A DNA stretch of 64,000 nt from positions 496,001-560,000 of the forward strand of contig JARLHI010000003.1 of assembly GCA_031292355.1 (NCBI GenBank), given 5' to 3'. Positions 7,870 through 16,757 of the stretch are shown here, one piece after another. Position numbers and translations under genes: made by a program. Each line of letters starts with the position of its first letter. Positions within the stretch are counted from its first letter, which is position 1. The stretch is from Candidatus Obscuribacterales bacterium. Lineage in GTDB: Bacteria > Cyanobacteriota > Vampirovibrionia > Obscuribacterales > Obscuribacteraceae. The notes beneath the pieces are model-generated. The model had not been told where the DNA came from and did no database searches. It saw only the letters and a program-made list of their open reading frames with translations.

Positions 7870-9330
7870 CTAATGATTCGAGATTTTCCACTGAAATTTG
7901 TAATTAACCCGAACCGACTTAGGCGCCCCCATCGGTAAAGGACGAAGTGGAGAGGCGGCCGTAAGCGCATGCAAAGCCGACTGATCGACTAAAGGCTCGC
8001 CGCTCGCTTCAATGACTTCGGCGTCGGTAATCGTGCCATCCTTCAATATAGTAAAAACGACGGTGACCTTCTTCTGTTCCAATCCCTTCGGCGGAGTCCA
8101 TTTGGACTGAACATAGGCTTTCATGTAACGCATATAAGGTCCCATATCCGCCTTAGGCTGGTCGAAATCCTGGTCTTCATTATCGTTTTGGTCGTCTCCG
8201 CGCACAGGATGAGCCGCCGCGCTTGCAGCCGCCTGCTGAGCAAGTCCAGAACCAGCAAGTGCGCCATGAACAGTCGGCACAGTTTTCACAGGTGCAGGAG
8301 CCCCTGGCAACAAATCGGGATGGTCAATACCCAAGCGCTCGTAAGGATAACCAATACGAACGTTTGATTGTGTAGATATAGGTACCTGCACCGTAGGCAT
8401 ACCGAGAGCAAGATAAGTCATCGACGGAGAGTCCGGGGCAAGACGCATTTCCACCAACTGCTCCTGGGCAAGCTCGTTGCGTGCGTCATTGACCGCATTC
8501 TGGCCGACGTATTGTGTCAAATCGCCGAGTGATTGCAAACCTCCTCCTTGACGCATGCCTTCAGCCAGATAATAGGAGAAATAGGTGTTGTGCTTGGAAG
8601 GCGATTCAAAGGAAGGCGCAAGAAGTGTGTTCCCCGAGACCAGGCTGACGTCGCTGACTTGAGCAAGACGCGTAAGGGCGCTTAGGTTGGTGGCTGTCTG
8701 TCCTTGAGGAGGCGGAAACAACAAATTTGTCGATGGAGAAACAGTACCTGTGAGTGGCTGCAGATCTAAAAGACAAACAATATTCTTGCACTGCGAACGT
8801 CGTCGTAGCTGAGAGAGCAAATCATGCAACACAAGCCCAGAGTTCTCTAGACTATCTGAGGCTGTATCGTAAGTACAGACCACAAGTGCCTTGCCATCGG
8901 ATGATGGCACTGCGCGCGAGCAGAAATAAACCACTATCAAGTCGTTCGGTAAAGCTTTACTCAATAACCAACTTTCAGATAGGGCAGCTGTAATGGCGCT
9001 TTTAGTGGCGTGGCTGCGGGTCAATGTAATGACGTGATCCGGTGCAAATTTTCCAGCTGCATCGTCCACCAAAGCAGTAGTCAAACCTTCTGCTGCTCGT
9101 TCGCTAAAGCGAAGCTTATGAAAAGCTGGATCTTTATAGTCACCAACGCCCACTATTACAGCCCATTTGTCATGAATGACAGGAGCCGCGTCTCTGGCTT
9201 TAACAGCTGCAGACTGAGGTGCTTTTTTACCGAAAGGCATGCACTGTGCGGCTGACAGAGTGATGGCCGCAACTAGAAAAGACATTATGCCGACAGTAGC
9301 AAAGGCAGTTTTTGACCGGATTTTCTTCAT
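7870..9330 (-). CDS. Secreted caspase-fold (C14-like) protein with TonB-like C-terminus, catalytic residues lost
   Basis: This encodes 486 residues. Residues 1-30 are a signal peptide (MKKIRSKTAFATVGIMSFL...). Residues 52-310 resemble the bacterial caspase/metacaspase domain: DKWAVIVGVGDYKD near the start, a strand ending in LIVVYFCSRAV, and the strand NIVCLLDLQPLTG. In active members these last two carry 'Y-S-G-H-G' (His) and 'D-x-C-H/F-S-G' (Cys). Here both catalytic positions are replaced (CSRAV and LQPL). A Pro/Ala-rich linker leads to residues 400-486, which resemble a TonB C-terminal domain (VTVVFTILKDGTITDAEVIE, then VNYKFQWKI). The likely role is a peptide-binding scaffold in the envelope, not a protease. 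Confidence 0.75.
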   Translation of the reverse strand: MKKIRSKTAFATVGIMSFLVAAITLSAAQCMPFGKKAPQSAAVKARDAAPVIHDKWAVIVGVGDYKDPAFHKLRFSERAAEGLTTALVDDAAGKFAPDHVITLTRSHATKSAITAALSESWLLSKALPNDLIVVYFCSRAVPSSDGKALVVCTYDTASDSLENSGLVLHDLLSQLRRRSQCKNIVCLLDLQPLTGTVSPSTNLLFPPPQGQTATNLSALTRLAQVSDVSLVSGNTLLAPSFESPSKHNTYFSYYLAEGMRQGGGLQSLGDLTQYVGQNAVNDARNELAQEQLVEMRLAPDSPSMTYLALGMPTVQVPISTQSNVRIGYPYERLGIDHPDLLPGAPAPVKTVPTVHGALAGSGLAQQAAASAAAHPVRGDDQNDNEDQDFDQPKADMGPYMRYMKAYVQSKWTPPKGLEQKKVTVVFTILKDGTITDAEVIEASGEPLVDQSALHALTAASPLRPLPMGAPKSVRVNYKFQWKISNH

Positions 9331-10208
9331 TGAACTTGATTTATGTATGTTGGAGCTACTTAATTTACAAGGTTAACGGTTTCCCAAATAACCTCTTACA
9401 GGTCTAAGGGCTAGTAAACAACGATCAATAGATGTTCAGCTTACTAGCAAATGGGAGCATTTTACATATACATTCCACCTTTTAAGCAGTCCACAAAATA
9501 CCCTTGCCACGTCTGTTTTTATACTCGGGGTAATGCCAGCCAAATTAAAGCATATCAATTGCACCACATTTAGTATCACGCAAATACCACCTTAGGGCAT
9601 GAAAATATATCCAGCATGATCAACCCTCATAGAGAAACCTTTGCTTCAGTTGTGCAAAGCTTTATCCGGCTTATAAATTCCAACCCGCCAACGAACACAA
9701 ATTTAGATCAACCAGAAAGATATCCAGACTAAGCAGATTCAACATGCTCTAAATAGACAATTCAAACATAGCTGGATACGTAAGTGCAAATTCAGCAGAT
9801 GCAGTGCAGGACCGACAGAACGTTATATCTAAACGACGTTGTTCACATCTATCACGTAACAAATTGTTTTCCATGCTTTTTTGATCACTCCATGCTGAAG
9901 GCAACATTGAAGCCTGATGGACTTGCACCACACGATTGAAAATACAAAGCTCAAACCTCTTTCTGACAGCCTAAATGCAGACAAATGAATCGACGATTAA
10001 CCAGCAAACAGTCAGAAAAATGCCAATCTACCTTGAGCTTCACAATGCCTGCCGTCATGCAAGTTGGTGCCTCTTAGATCCAGGCTTAAATTATCTACAG
10101 ACTGTAGATAACCCTGTAGAAAACTCCCGAGCACCTTTACAAGTGCGGTTCTCCACAAGTAGACAGATACTTACAAGATGTGCCCAGAATCAGTTAAAGT
10201 TCCCCTGT
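9331..10208. other. Long AT-rich gene-free stretch with DnaA-box-like cluster
   Basis: I see no convincing coding frame in these ~880 bases. The first 620 bases are AT-rich with no clear repeat. The last ~120 bases hold several 9-mers close to the DnaA box, described separately. It must contain the promoter of the minus-strand caspase-like gene and that of rsmI. An open frame beginning at 9975 runs into rsmI, but its extra residues do not resemble RsmI. Confidence 0.6.
10091..10157. promoter_or_regulatory. Cluster of DnaA-box-like 9-mers
   Basis: TTATCTACA (10091-10099) and its exact inverse TGTAGATAA (10103-10111) form a 21-base palindrome. TGTAGAAAA (10115-10123) and TTCTCCACA (10149-10157) follow. 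Two of the forms differ by one base from the consensus TTATCCACA and TGTAGAAAA differs by two. No perfect consensus box is present and dnaA is not in the window, so the assignment is tentative. The palindrome could instead be an operator. Confidence 0.35.
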
Positions 10209-11054
10209 ATGCCAGGCACTCTTTACTTAATCGCCACGCCAATTGGCAACCTGCAAGATTTCAGCCGTCGCGGTATTGAAACAATAGAAGCCTGCGACTT
10301 TTTGTTGGTTGAAGATACTCGGGTAACGGTCAAGCTTCTAAACCACTTCAATATAAAGAAGAGAATGGTGAGCTGCCATGAGCACAACGAAAAGCAACGG
10401 CTGGATCTGCTTAAAGAAGCGTCTGAGGCGAATCAATCCGTCGGCTTAATTTCGGACGCAGGGATGCCTTTAATTTCAGATCCAGGCGACCACATAGTCC
10501 AGCAGGCTCTAGAAGTCGGTATGAATATTATTCCAATACCTGGTCCCAGTGCTTTTTTGCTTGGGTTGGTGGCAAGCGGCTTTGCACTTGACCGTTTTGT
10601 ATTCGAAGGCTTTCTCCCGGAAAAATCGAGCGATGTGCGAGAGAAACTACAATCGTTAGCCACTGAAGAACGAACAATCGTTTTTTATGTCAGTCCGCAC
10701 AAACTGTTGAAAACACTAGCTGCAGTTAGACAAATAATGGGAGACAGAAAGGCGTGCCTTGCGCGTGAGCTCACTAAAATGCACGAAGAATTTGTGCGAC
10801 TACCAGTTAGCGAAATGTTGACCAAATACGAAACAACTGAGATTCGTGGCGAATTCGTTTTGATCATCGAAGGATTTGCGCCAACCGCCAAAGAAGCGCC
10901 ATCGACTGATACTTTGAAATCCCTAATCAAAATTGCTCTCGACAGCGGGCAGTCAGTTAAGGATATCTCGACAAAATTAAGTCAGGAACTTGGTTTACGT
11001 CGTGGTGATATTTACAAAATCGCTCTGTCGGTAGACACCGAAGCTGCCGATTAA
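10209..11054 (+). CDS. rsmI: 16S rRNA (cytidine(1402)-2'-O)-methyltransferase
   Basis: This encodes 281 residues from the ATG at 10209, which gives the canonical family start MPGTLYLIATPIGNLQDFSRR. An in-frame start at 9975 would add 78 unrelated residues and is rejected. SAM-binding and tetrapyrrole-methylase features include VEDTRVTVKLL, SDAGMPLISDPGD and IPGPSAFLLGLVASG. The C-terminal helical part ends LGLRRGDIYKIAL. It methylates the 2'-OH of C1402 in the ribosomal P site. No strong ribosome site is seen upstream. uppP follows 58 bases later. Confidence 0.94.
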   Translation: MPGTLYLIATPIGNLQDFSRRGIETIEACDFLLVEDTRVTVKLLNHFNIKKRMVSCHEHNEKQRLDLLKEASEANQSVGLISDAGMPLISDPGDHIVQQALEVGMNIIPIPGPSAFLLGLVASGFALDRFVFEGFLPEKSSDVREKLQSLATEERTIVFYVSPHKLLKTLAAVRQIMGDRKACLARELTKMHEEFVRLPVSEMLTKYETTEIRGEFVLIIEGFAPTAKEAPSTDTLKSLIKIALDSGQSVKDISTKLSQELGLRRGDIYKIALSVDTEAAD

Positions 11055-11112
11055 GTGCCATAATTTATGGTCGAACGGCTTTCAATGGCAATGGAATCAA
11101 AGGAGAGGGCAA

Positions 11113-11955
11113 ATGAGTGGTGGCATGTCGCTTGTCGAAGCAGCGGTGCTCGGCGTGGTGCAAGGAGTTACCGAATTTTTACCAATCAGCAGTTCCGCGC
11201 ATCTTAGAGTAGTGCCTGCGCTTCTGGGTTGGTCAGATCCTGGTGCTGCCTATTCAGCCGTCATTCAACTCGGTTCTGTTTTTGCCGTTATTAGTTATTT
11301 CCGCAAGGATATCTTCACCATATGCAGTGGCGCCTTTACAGCAATTGCTAAAGACAAAAATTATGGCGATCATAATGTTCGCCTGCTCGGCGGCATTTTG
11401 CTAGGCACCTTGCCAATTTGCATTCTTGGGCTGGCCTTGAAACATCTTCTAGAAGCCGACCACAGCCCTTTACGCTCCCTCTATGTTGTTGGCGGGGCAG
11501 CTATCTTTATGTCTTTGTTTTTAATGGTAGCTGAAAAAATTGGCACACACACTAGAACTTTGCAAGCCATGGGCGCGCGCGAAGGTTTCTTAGTTGGGCT
11601 TGGTCAGGCAATGGCTCTCATTCCGGGTTGTTCGCGCAGCGGTTCGACTCTGACAGTAGCAATGCTCCTCAATTTAAAACGAGAAGAAGCCGCGCGATTT
11701 AGTTTCTTGCTGGGTATTCCAGCGCTTGTTCTGTCTGGACTTTTAGAGCTCAAGCATATGTTTGAGGCGGACATGAGCAGCGCCGATACAGCAAGCCTCG
11801 TTGTTGGTCTGGTAGTATCAGCAGTGGTTAGTTATGCAGCCATCGTCTGGTTGCTGAATTATCTAAAAAATCACGCCACCTGGATTTTTGTCATTTATCG
11901 ACTGATCTTTGGCATAACTATTATTGCCATGACCGCTCAAAACATCATTCATTAA
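11113..11955 (+). CDS. uppP: Undecaprenyl-diphosphate phosphatase
   Basis: This is a 280-residue polytopic membrane enzyme of the BacA/UppP family. It recycles undecaprenyl diphosphate to the monophosphate carrier for cell-wall precursors. The first active-site motif is GVTEFLPISSSAHL near residue 17. The second is LIPGCSRSGSTLT near residue 170. About eight hydrophobic helices can be seen. AAAGGAGAGG lies just before the ATG. Overproduction of this family gives bacitracin tolerance in other bacteria. It ends 11 bases from the end of the convergent kinase gene. Confidence 0.96.
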   Translation: MSGGMSLVEAAVLGVVQGVTEFLPISSSAHLRVVPALLGWSDPGAAYSAVIQLGSVFAVISYFRKDIFTICSGAFTAIAKDKNYGDHNVRLLGGILLGTLPICILGLALKHLLEADHSPLRSLYVVGGAAIFMSLFLMVAEKIGTHTRTLQAMGAREGFLVGLGQAMALIPGCSRSGSTLTVAMLLNLKREEAARFSFLLGIPALVLSGLLELKHMFEADMSSADTASLVVGLVVSAVVSYAAIVWLLNYLKNHATWIFVIYRLIFGITIIAMTAQNIIH

Positions 11956-11966
11956 AGCAGTTGGAC

Positions 11967-13238
11967 TTATTGAGTGTTCGATGACGTGTCAAAGTTATCG
12001 ACAGCCTCAGAACCAGGAAGCGGCGGCAGACCTTCAGGATCTGTTAGCTGTGCTTCGTCTTGTTCCTTGAATGCAGTAGTCATATTATTCGTGCGAATGG
12101 TCTTTGGCACAGTCAACTGCACACCCGAGCGATAGTTTTCTGGTTCGATCCGGTCGGTTTTAGAATACTGACGCAATAAACCAAGTTCTTTCTCTTTGTT
12201 GCTCTGCTGATGTTTTACAGTCTCAAGCTCTTTCAAAAGCTTTTGATTTTGCGCGATTTCGGCATCGCGATTTTTATTCATATCAGCAAATCGCGTGTAC
12301 GCAAGAACACTTAAACCAGTGACGAGCAGCGCCATGACGGCGATAACCCAGTTAGCAATTTTTAGGTTGTTACCGCGTCCAGGGTTGAGGCAGCGTTCGA
12401 TCTCATCCTGCATTTCTGGCGCGCTCTGATAGCGCAACCAGACATCTTGCGAACAAGCACGCACGACGAGCTGATCTGCAACTTCTGAAATCCGGGGATT
12501 AACACGCTTGGGCGAGGGCGTCTGCAAAGCCAGTGGCTCTTCGCCAGTAAGGAGAAAGTGCATCGTAGCGCCAAGTGCATAAATATCAGAACGTGGATCC
12601 GCACCACCCCAGTACTGCTCTGGAGGCGAATAGCCAGCTGACACAACGTGAGTATTGTCTGCGTCTTCAGCGTACGGTCGGGCGATACCAAAATCGACCA
12701 GTTTGACCCGGTCTTTGGTATCGATCATGATGTTACTTGGCTTCAAATCCCGATAAATAACGGGTGGATCGTGACTGTGCAAATAATGAAGCACTTCAGC
12801 AATTTGCGCCCCCCAGGCCAAAACCTGCACTTCAGGAAATGGTTCGCCTCGGCGATGTAACATCTGTTGGAGGTTTTCGCCCTCAACATATTCCATGACC
12901 AGAAAATAGTCGCCATTTTCTTCGAAATAGTCCAGGATGTGGACGATATTTGGATGTTGAAGACGACTTAAAACAACCGCTTCACGCTGAAAAAACGAAA
13001 GCGCTTTTTCTTTGTCTTCCTGTCTGAAAAAATCATCGCGTAACTTTTTAACGACGCACTGGCGATTTGCCAGCCGCAAATCTCGAGCGATGTAAACGGT
13101 GCCCATTCCGCCCTGACCAAGATGACTAATCACTTCCCAGCGATTTTGCAGCACAAAACGACGGCCCTGTCCTTGTTGACTGCTTGTGTTGGGTGCCCCG
13201 TTAGCGGGCCTGCGATTGGGCGGGTCGGGAGGAGTCAT
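11967..13238 (-). CDS. Membrane-anchored Hanks-type Ser/Thr kinase
   Basis: This encodes 423 residues from the ATG at 13238. A TTG seven codons earlier is possible. A Pro-rich N-terminus of about 25 residues precedes the kinase domain (about 32-290): HLGQGGMGTVY, the lysine in CVVKKL, YRDLKPSNIM (Tyr for His, as in the kinase at 2192), VDFGIARP and GYSPPEQYWGG. One transmembrane helix lies around residues 297-317 (IANWVIAVMALLVTGLSVLA). A coiled coil of about 45 residues follows, then a disordered acidic tail. The tail should be outside the membrane and may sense or bind something there. Confidence 0.92.
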   Translation of the reverse strand: MTPPDPPNRRPANGAPNTSSQQGQGRRFVLQNRWEVISHLGQGGMGTVYIARDLRLANRQCVVKKLRDDFFRQEDKEKALSFFQREAVVLSRLQHPNIVHILDYFEENGDYFLVMEYVEGENLQQMLHRRGEPFPEVQVLAWGAQIAEVLHYLHSHDPPVIYRDLKPSNIMIDTKDRVKLVDFGIARPYAEDADNTHVVSAGYSPPEQYWGGADPRSDIYALGATMHFLLTGEEPLALQTPSPKRVNPRISEVADQLVVRACSQDVWLRYQSAPEMQDEIERCLNPGRGNNLKIANWVIAVMALLVTGLSVLAYTRFADMNKNRDAEIAQNQKLLKELETVKHQQSNKEKELGLLRQYSKTDRIEPENYRSGVQLTVPKTIRTNNMTTAFKEQDEAQLTDPEGLPPLPGSEAVDNFDTSSNTQ

Positions 13239-13308
13239 CGAAACGGCTCGGAGCGACAAGACTGCATCAGTATAACAAAAACTTAACTGTCAAGATAGAG
13301 TGCAATTT

Positions 13309-13330
13309 CAGACACCGAATGCGGTGTCTG
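13309..13330. terminator. Perfect 9-base hairpin between mqnA and the kinase gene
   Basis: CAGACACCG (13309-13317) and CGGTGTCTG (13322-13330) pair perfectly over a 4-base loop. It lies 43 bases after the mqnA stop on the minus strand. There is no clear T run, so it is only terminator-like. It could also slow or stabilise the transcript that runs on into the kinase gene. Confidence 0.5.
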
Positions 13331-13372
13331 CGTGCTGATTTCGACCTGAATCAAGCCTCTTTGTTCAAAAAC

Positions 13373-14275
13373 TCAGAGCAAACCGTGTTTCAAACAAAGA
13401 GTTCGGTAGAGTTCCAGCCCTTTTAAGTGTTCAGCCGTCATATCAAAATTTAGCTCGTGACGGTAGTAGACCATCAAGCGTTGACTGGAGAGTCCGGTGC
13501 GCCTGGACGCCTCAGCGACAACAGCTGCAAATTGGGCACCAAGTCCGGCGTCGAAATAGTGCCGAAGGTCTGAACATAGCTCCTGGAACTGGGCTTGGTG
13601 AGATTCAACGAATTGCTTGCGAGCCGCCCAGACACCAAATACCATAGGCAAGGAAAATGCCTCGAACCACCAAGCTCCCAAATCAACGCGAACGGAATCA
13701 CCGACACTGTCGCCCGAGCGAGCGTCCCAATTTTGATCGAAAGCAAGCGCTCGGTCGCCAATGACGAGAGCGCCAGCGAACTCGGTGTTGAGTTCTGGTT
13801 CATCGCAAACAACAAATTCAGGAATAAAGCCGATTTTTTCGGCAAATAAGACTTTCAAAAGGTTGACAGATGTGGCAGATGCCGAAGTGATAGCGATTTT
13901 GCATCTTTGCAAGGCCACAAGCGGTCGGTCGGCGAAAAACAAAACACTGCCGACAGCGCCCTTGCTGGCGATCGATATCAGTGGAACCAGCTCAAGATTG
14001 CCATTTTGCAAAAAGTAGAAAGAACTCATGGCGCTTACATCGAGATTGCCTTCCTCGAAGCTTCTATTTAAAGCCGACGGCGTATCCAGAACAAATTCCA
14101 ACTGTGTTTGGTCTTGACTGGTTAGCAACGGCATTGTCAGCGGCAGAACATTGATAAAGTTGATCTGGCCAAAACGGATCAAACCGTTCTTGTCGGTCTC
14201 GGCCGGCTTGACAGGTGAACACTGGGAAAATTTTCCGACAGACGTCAGGTGACTAAAAGGTTCGTGGATTGACAT
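13373..14275 (-). CDS. mqnA: Chorismate dehydratase of the futalosine menaquinone pathway
   Basis: This is a 300-residue protein of the MqnA/MqnD periplasmic-binding-like fold, converting chorismate to 3-enolpyruvyl-benzoate. The MqnA pattern is clear: IRFGQINFINVLPLTMPLL near residue 33, LDVSAMSSFYFLQN, the strand and loop ITSASATSVNLLKVL, ALVIGDRAL, and DLGAWWFEAFSLPMVFGVWA. About 30 extra residues precede the domain. It is the first step of the route whose second enzyme, MqnE, is encoded at 45253. It stands alone, divergent from the phosphorylase gene. Confidence 0.92.
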   Translation of the reverse strand: MSIHEPFSHLTSVGKFSQCSPVKPAETDKNGLIRFGQINFINVLPLTMPLLTSQDQTQLEFVLDTPSALNRSFEEGNLDVSAMSSFYFLQNGNLELVPLISIASKGAVGSVLFFADRPLVALQRCKIAITSASATSVNLLKVLFAEKIGFIPEFVVCDEPELNTEFAGALVIGDRALAFDQNWDARSGDSVGDSVRVDLGAWWFEAFSLPMVFGVWAARKQFVESHQAQFQELCSDLRHYFDAGLGAQFAAVVAEASRRTGLSSQRLMVYYRHELNFDMTAEHLKGLELYRTLCLKHGLL

Positions 14276-14577
14276 AATTGAGCCTCATTCCCGCCCTAAT
14301 TATGTCACTGACAGGAAGACCTTGATCTCTCAAATGAAAGACCTTTACATGTCATATTTGCTAAGCAATTGGTTGGGAGGGGTCCTCGAGACTTAAAATG
14401 CGCTACGTAAGGCGCCCGCTCCCTAAAATCTATTATCCAGTTCTTAACAACCTCGTCAAGAGGATTCGCTACAATTTTTCTCTGCAATTGTTCGCTACTA
14501 TTCTTCACTACAATTCGACGTCAATTTAGCTACTTTCAAAATCCAATACTGACCACGTTGATAGAGGGACAAAATCC
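14276..14577. other. Intergenic region between mqnA and the phosphorylase gene
   Basis: This is about 300 bases between divergent genes. I see no convincing coding frame, repeat or hairpin. It should hold both promoters. A GAGGGA ribosome site for the plus-strand gene lies at its right end. Confidence 0.5.
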
Positions 14578-15888
14578 ATGCGAATGGTCGATCTGATTCT
14601 CGCCAAAAGAAATAATCGCGAGCACAGTAAGGACGAAATTGAATTCATTATTTCCGGCATCATGGACGGCAGTATCCCCGACTATCAGCTCTCTGCCTGG
14701 CTTATGGCAGTTTGCTGGCAGGGCATGACCATCGCCGAGACAGCTTTTTTAACCGATGCGATGTGTCACTCAGGTGAAGTTCTCGACTTATCATCAATTG
14801 GAGCAATTGTTGGCGACAAGCATAGTACAGGCGGCGTCGGCGACAAGACGACTTTGGTTTTCGTGCCGCTTCTAGCAGCCGCTGGCATTCCAATGGCCAA
14901 ACTTTCTGGGCGAGGACTGGGACACACTGGTGGCACCATCGATAAACTGGAAGCCATTCCCGGCTTTCGCACCGATATTCCAATCAGTGAATTTATCGCT
15001 CAGGTCAAAGAAATTGGCATGGCAATCGTTGGCCAAACTCAAGATCTTGCACCAGCCGATGGCAAAATCTATGCTCTACGCGATGTCACTGGTACTGTCG
15101 AATCGATTCCTCTGATTGCCGCATCAATTGTTTCGAAGAAGATTGCTGCCGGCTCCAATCTAATCATTCTCGACGTAAAATGCGGACGCGGTGCCTTCAT
15201 GGAGACTCTGGAACAAGCGCAAACACTCGCTAGAACCATGGTTGAAGTGGGCAAGCGATTGAAGCGACCAGTAACCGCCGTTGTCACCGATATGGAACAG
15301 CCACTCGGAAATGCTGTTGGCCACACGCTCGAAGTAATGGAGGCGATTGAAACTTTAAAAGGACGCGGTCCCGACGATTTCCGGGAACTTTGCCTGACTC
15401 TTGGAGCCGAAGCGTTAGTTACAGCTGGCAAAGCCGAGCATGAAAAACAGGCGCGCGAAATTCTGGAAGAATTGATTCACTCTGGAAAGGCTCTGGATAA
15501 TCTGAGGAAACTAATTATCGCGCAGGGTGGAAATCCTGCAGTAATTGAGGATCCATCATTGATGCCAACCGCCAAATATCAATTTAACTTTGTCGTGCCA
15601 GGCAAAGGCGAAAAATACATCAGTCACCTCGATGGAAGATTTGTCGCTGAAGCCTGTAAAGTCATGGGCGCTGGTCGTTCGAAAAAAGGCGAGCAAATTG
15701 ATTTATCTGTGGGCGTGGTTCTGCAAGGCAAGATTGGTGCAAGAGTCTCTGGCGGAGAGACCATTGCCATCGTGCATGCTAATTCGCCAGAACAATTTGA
15801 AGCAGCGTCAGTCAAACTGAATGAAGCATTCACCTTTACCGATGCTCCCGTTGCTGTACCATCGGTGATTCGTTCTTGCGTGGTTTGA
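14578..15888 (+). CDS. deoA: Thymidine / pyrimidine-nucleoside phosphorylase
   Basis: This is a 436-residue protein of the nucleoside phosphorylase family II, which cleaves thymidine or uridine with phosphate. The N-terminus MRMVDLILAKRNNREHSKDE is typical. The phosphate-binding signature is KHSTGGVGDKTTL, followed by AKLSGRGLGHTGGTIDKLE. The C-terminal alpha/beta domain includes GVVLQGKIGARVSGGETIA. A ribosome site GAGGGA precedes the ATG. Its length and sequence do not separate DeoA from the broader Pdp type, so the gene symbol is provisional. The next gene starts 2 bases after its stop. Confidence 0.92.
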   Translation: MRMVDLILAKRNNREHSKDEIEFIISGIMDGSIPDYQLSAWLMAVCWQGMTIAETAFLTDAMCHSGEVLDLSSIGAIVGDKHSTGGVGDKTTLVFVPLLAAAGIPMAKLSGRGLGHTGGTIDKLEAIPGFRTDIPISEFIAQVKEIGMAIVGQTQDLAPADGKIYALRDVTGTVESIPLIAASIVSKKIAAGSNLIILDVKCGRGAFMETLEQAQTLARTMVEVGKRLKRPVTAVVTDMEQPLGNAVGHTLEVMEAIETLKGRGPDDFRELCLTLGAEALVTAGKAEHEKQAREILEELIHSGKALDNLRKLIIAQGGNPAVIEDPSLMPTAKYQFNFVVPGKGEKYISHLDGRFVAEACKVMGAGRSKKGEQIDLSVGVVLQGKIGARVSGGETIAIVHANSPEQFEAASVKLNEAFTFTDAPVAVPSVIRSCVV

Positions 15889-15889
15889 G

Positions 15890-16717
15890 ATGTGGCGCTT
15901 AATTCGATATGAAAATTTCGATGGTGCCACGAATATGGCTATCGACGAAGCCATTTTAGAATCGCACATCCGAGGGGACACACCGCCAACTTTACGATTC
16001 TATGGCTTTAAACCAGAAGCTATATCCCTGGGCTATGCACAAAAGCTAGACGATGCTTTATCTAAAAGACTAAAGCAGTCAAAATATGCACTTGTCAGAC
16101 GTCCAACAGGAGGCCGAGCTGTTCTCCATGCAGGCGATCTCACATATTCATTTGTCGGTTCAAGTGTCGCTTCTAGTCTTACCCCAGACACCGCCGGTAG
16201 TATCGATAGACAAACAAGGGGGTTCCTTGACCAGAGCGTATCCAAAGCCTACAAACAAATTTGTGCAGGACTGATTGAAGGACTGCAAATGCTTGGTCTA
16301 AGTAGCGATTTGGGCGCCAGCCATGTCAACTATCGTGACGTGCATGATTGCTTTCTTGCGGCAACTGGCGCCGATCTTCAGGTAAAAGGTCTGAAGCTTG
16401 TTGGCAGCGCACAACTGAGACGGCGCCACGGTGTCCTTCAGCATGGCTCGATTTTGCTAGATCAAGAGCAAGAAATCATGGCCAATATATGTTCGCCTGA
16501 GGCTGTGCTTGTCGCGGCATCAGCAAAAAAAGAAGAAAGACTGAGTCACCACGCCAATTTATTCGAACTAATTGAGAAACGCCCGATTTCAGAAATCGAA
16601 GAAGCGTTGATTGCTGGTTTCTGCAAAGCCTTTGGCACAACATTCGAAACCACAGGTCTAACATCGGCGGAAAAGGATTTCGTTGAAATTGCCAAACACC
16701 GCTATTTATTGCTTTGA
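15890..16717 (+). CDS. lipM: Lipoate/octanoate protein ligase family, LipM-type octanoyltransferase
   Basis: This is a 275-residue protein of the biotin/lipoate A/B ligase fold. MWRLIRYENFDGATNMAIDE is the family N-terminus. VRRPTGGRAVLHAGDLTYS is the lipoyl-binding region. The segment HDCFLAATGADLQVKGLKLV leads into GSAQLRRRHGVLQHGSI, as in Bacillus LipM, with the Cys in the position of its acyl-accepting cysteine. LipM moves octanoyl from acyl carrier protein to a lipoyl domain. LplA ligase activity is an alternative. It is co-directional with the phosphorylase, 2 bases after its stop. Confidence 0.82.
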   Translation: MWRLIRYENFDGATNMAIDEAILESHIRGDTPPTLRFYGFKPEAISLGYAQKLDDALSKRLKQSKYALVRRPTGGRAVLHAGDLTYSFVGSSVASSLTPDTAGSIDRQTRGFLDQSVSKAYKQICAGLIEGLQMLGLSSDLGASHVNYRDVHDCFLAATGADLQVKGLKLVGSAQLRRRHGVLQHGSILLDQEQEIMANICSPEAVLVAASAKKEERLSHHANLFELIEKRPISEIEEALIAGFCKAFGTTFETTGLTSAEKDFVEIAKHRYLLL

Positions 16718-16757
16718 CTCCGTAAACAAAAGAGGCCAGGTCTTTTCCGAGAATATT

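Noticed and set aside
9749..9931. 60-codon minus-strand frame in the gene-free stretch
   Set aside because: It has no ribosome site and a composition unlike the neighbouring proteins.
9975..10208. In-frame 78-codon extension upstream of rsmI
   Set aside because: It does not resemble RsmI, whose family start is MPGTLYLIATPIGNL at 10209. The extension also overlaps the DnaA-box-like cluster.
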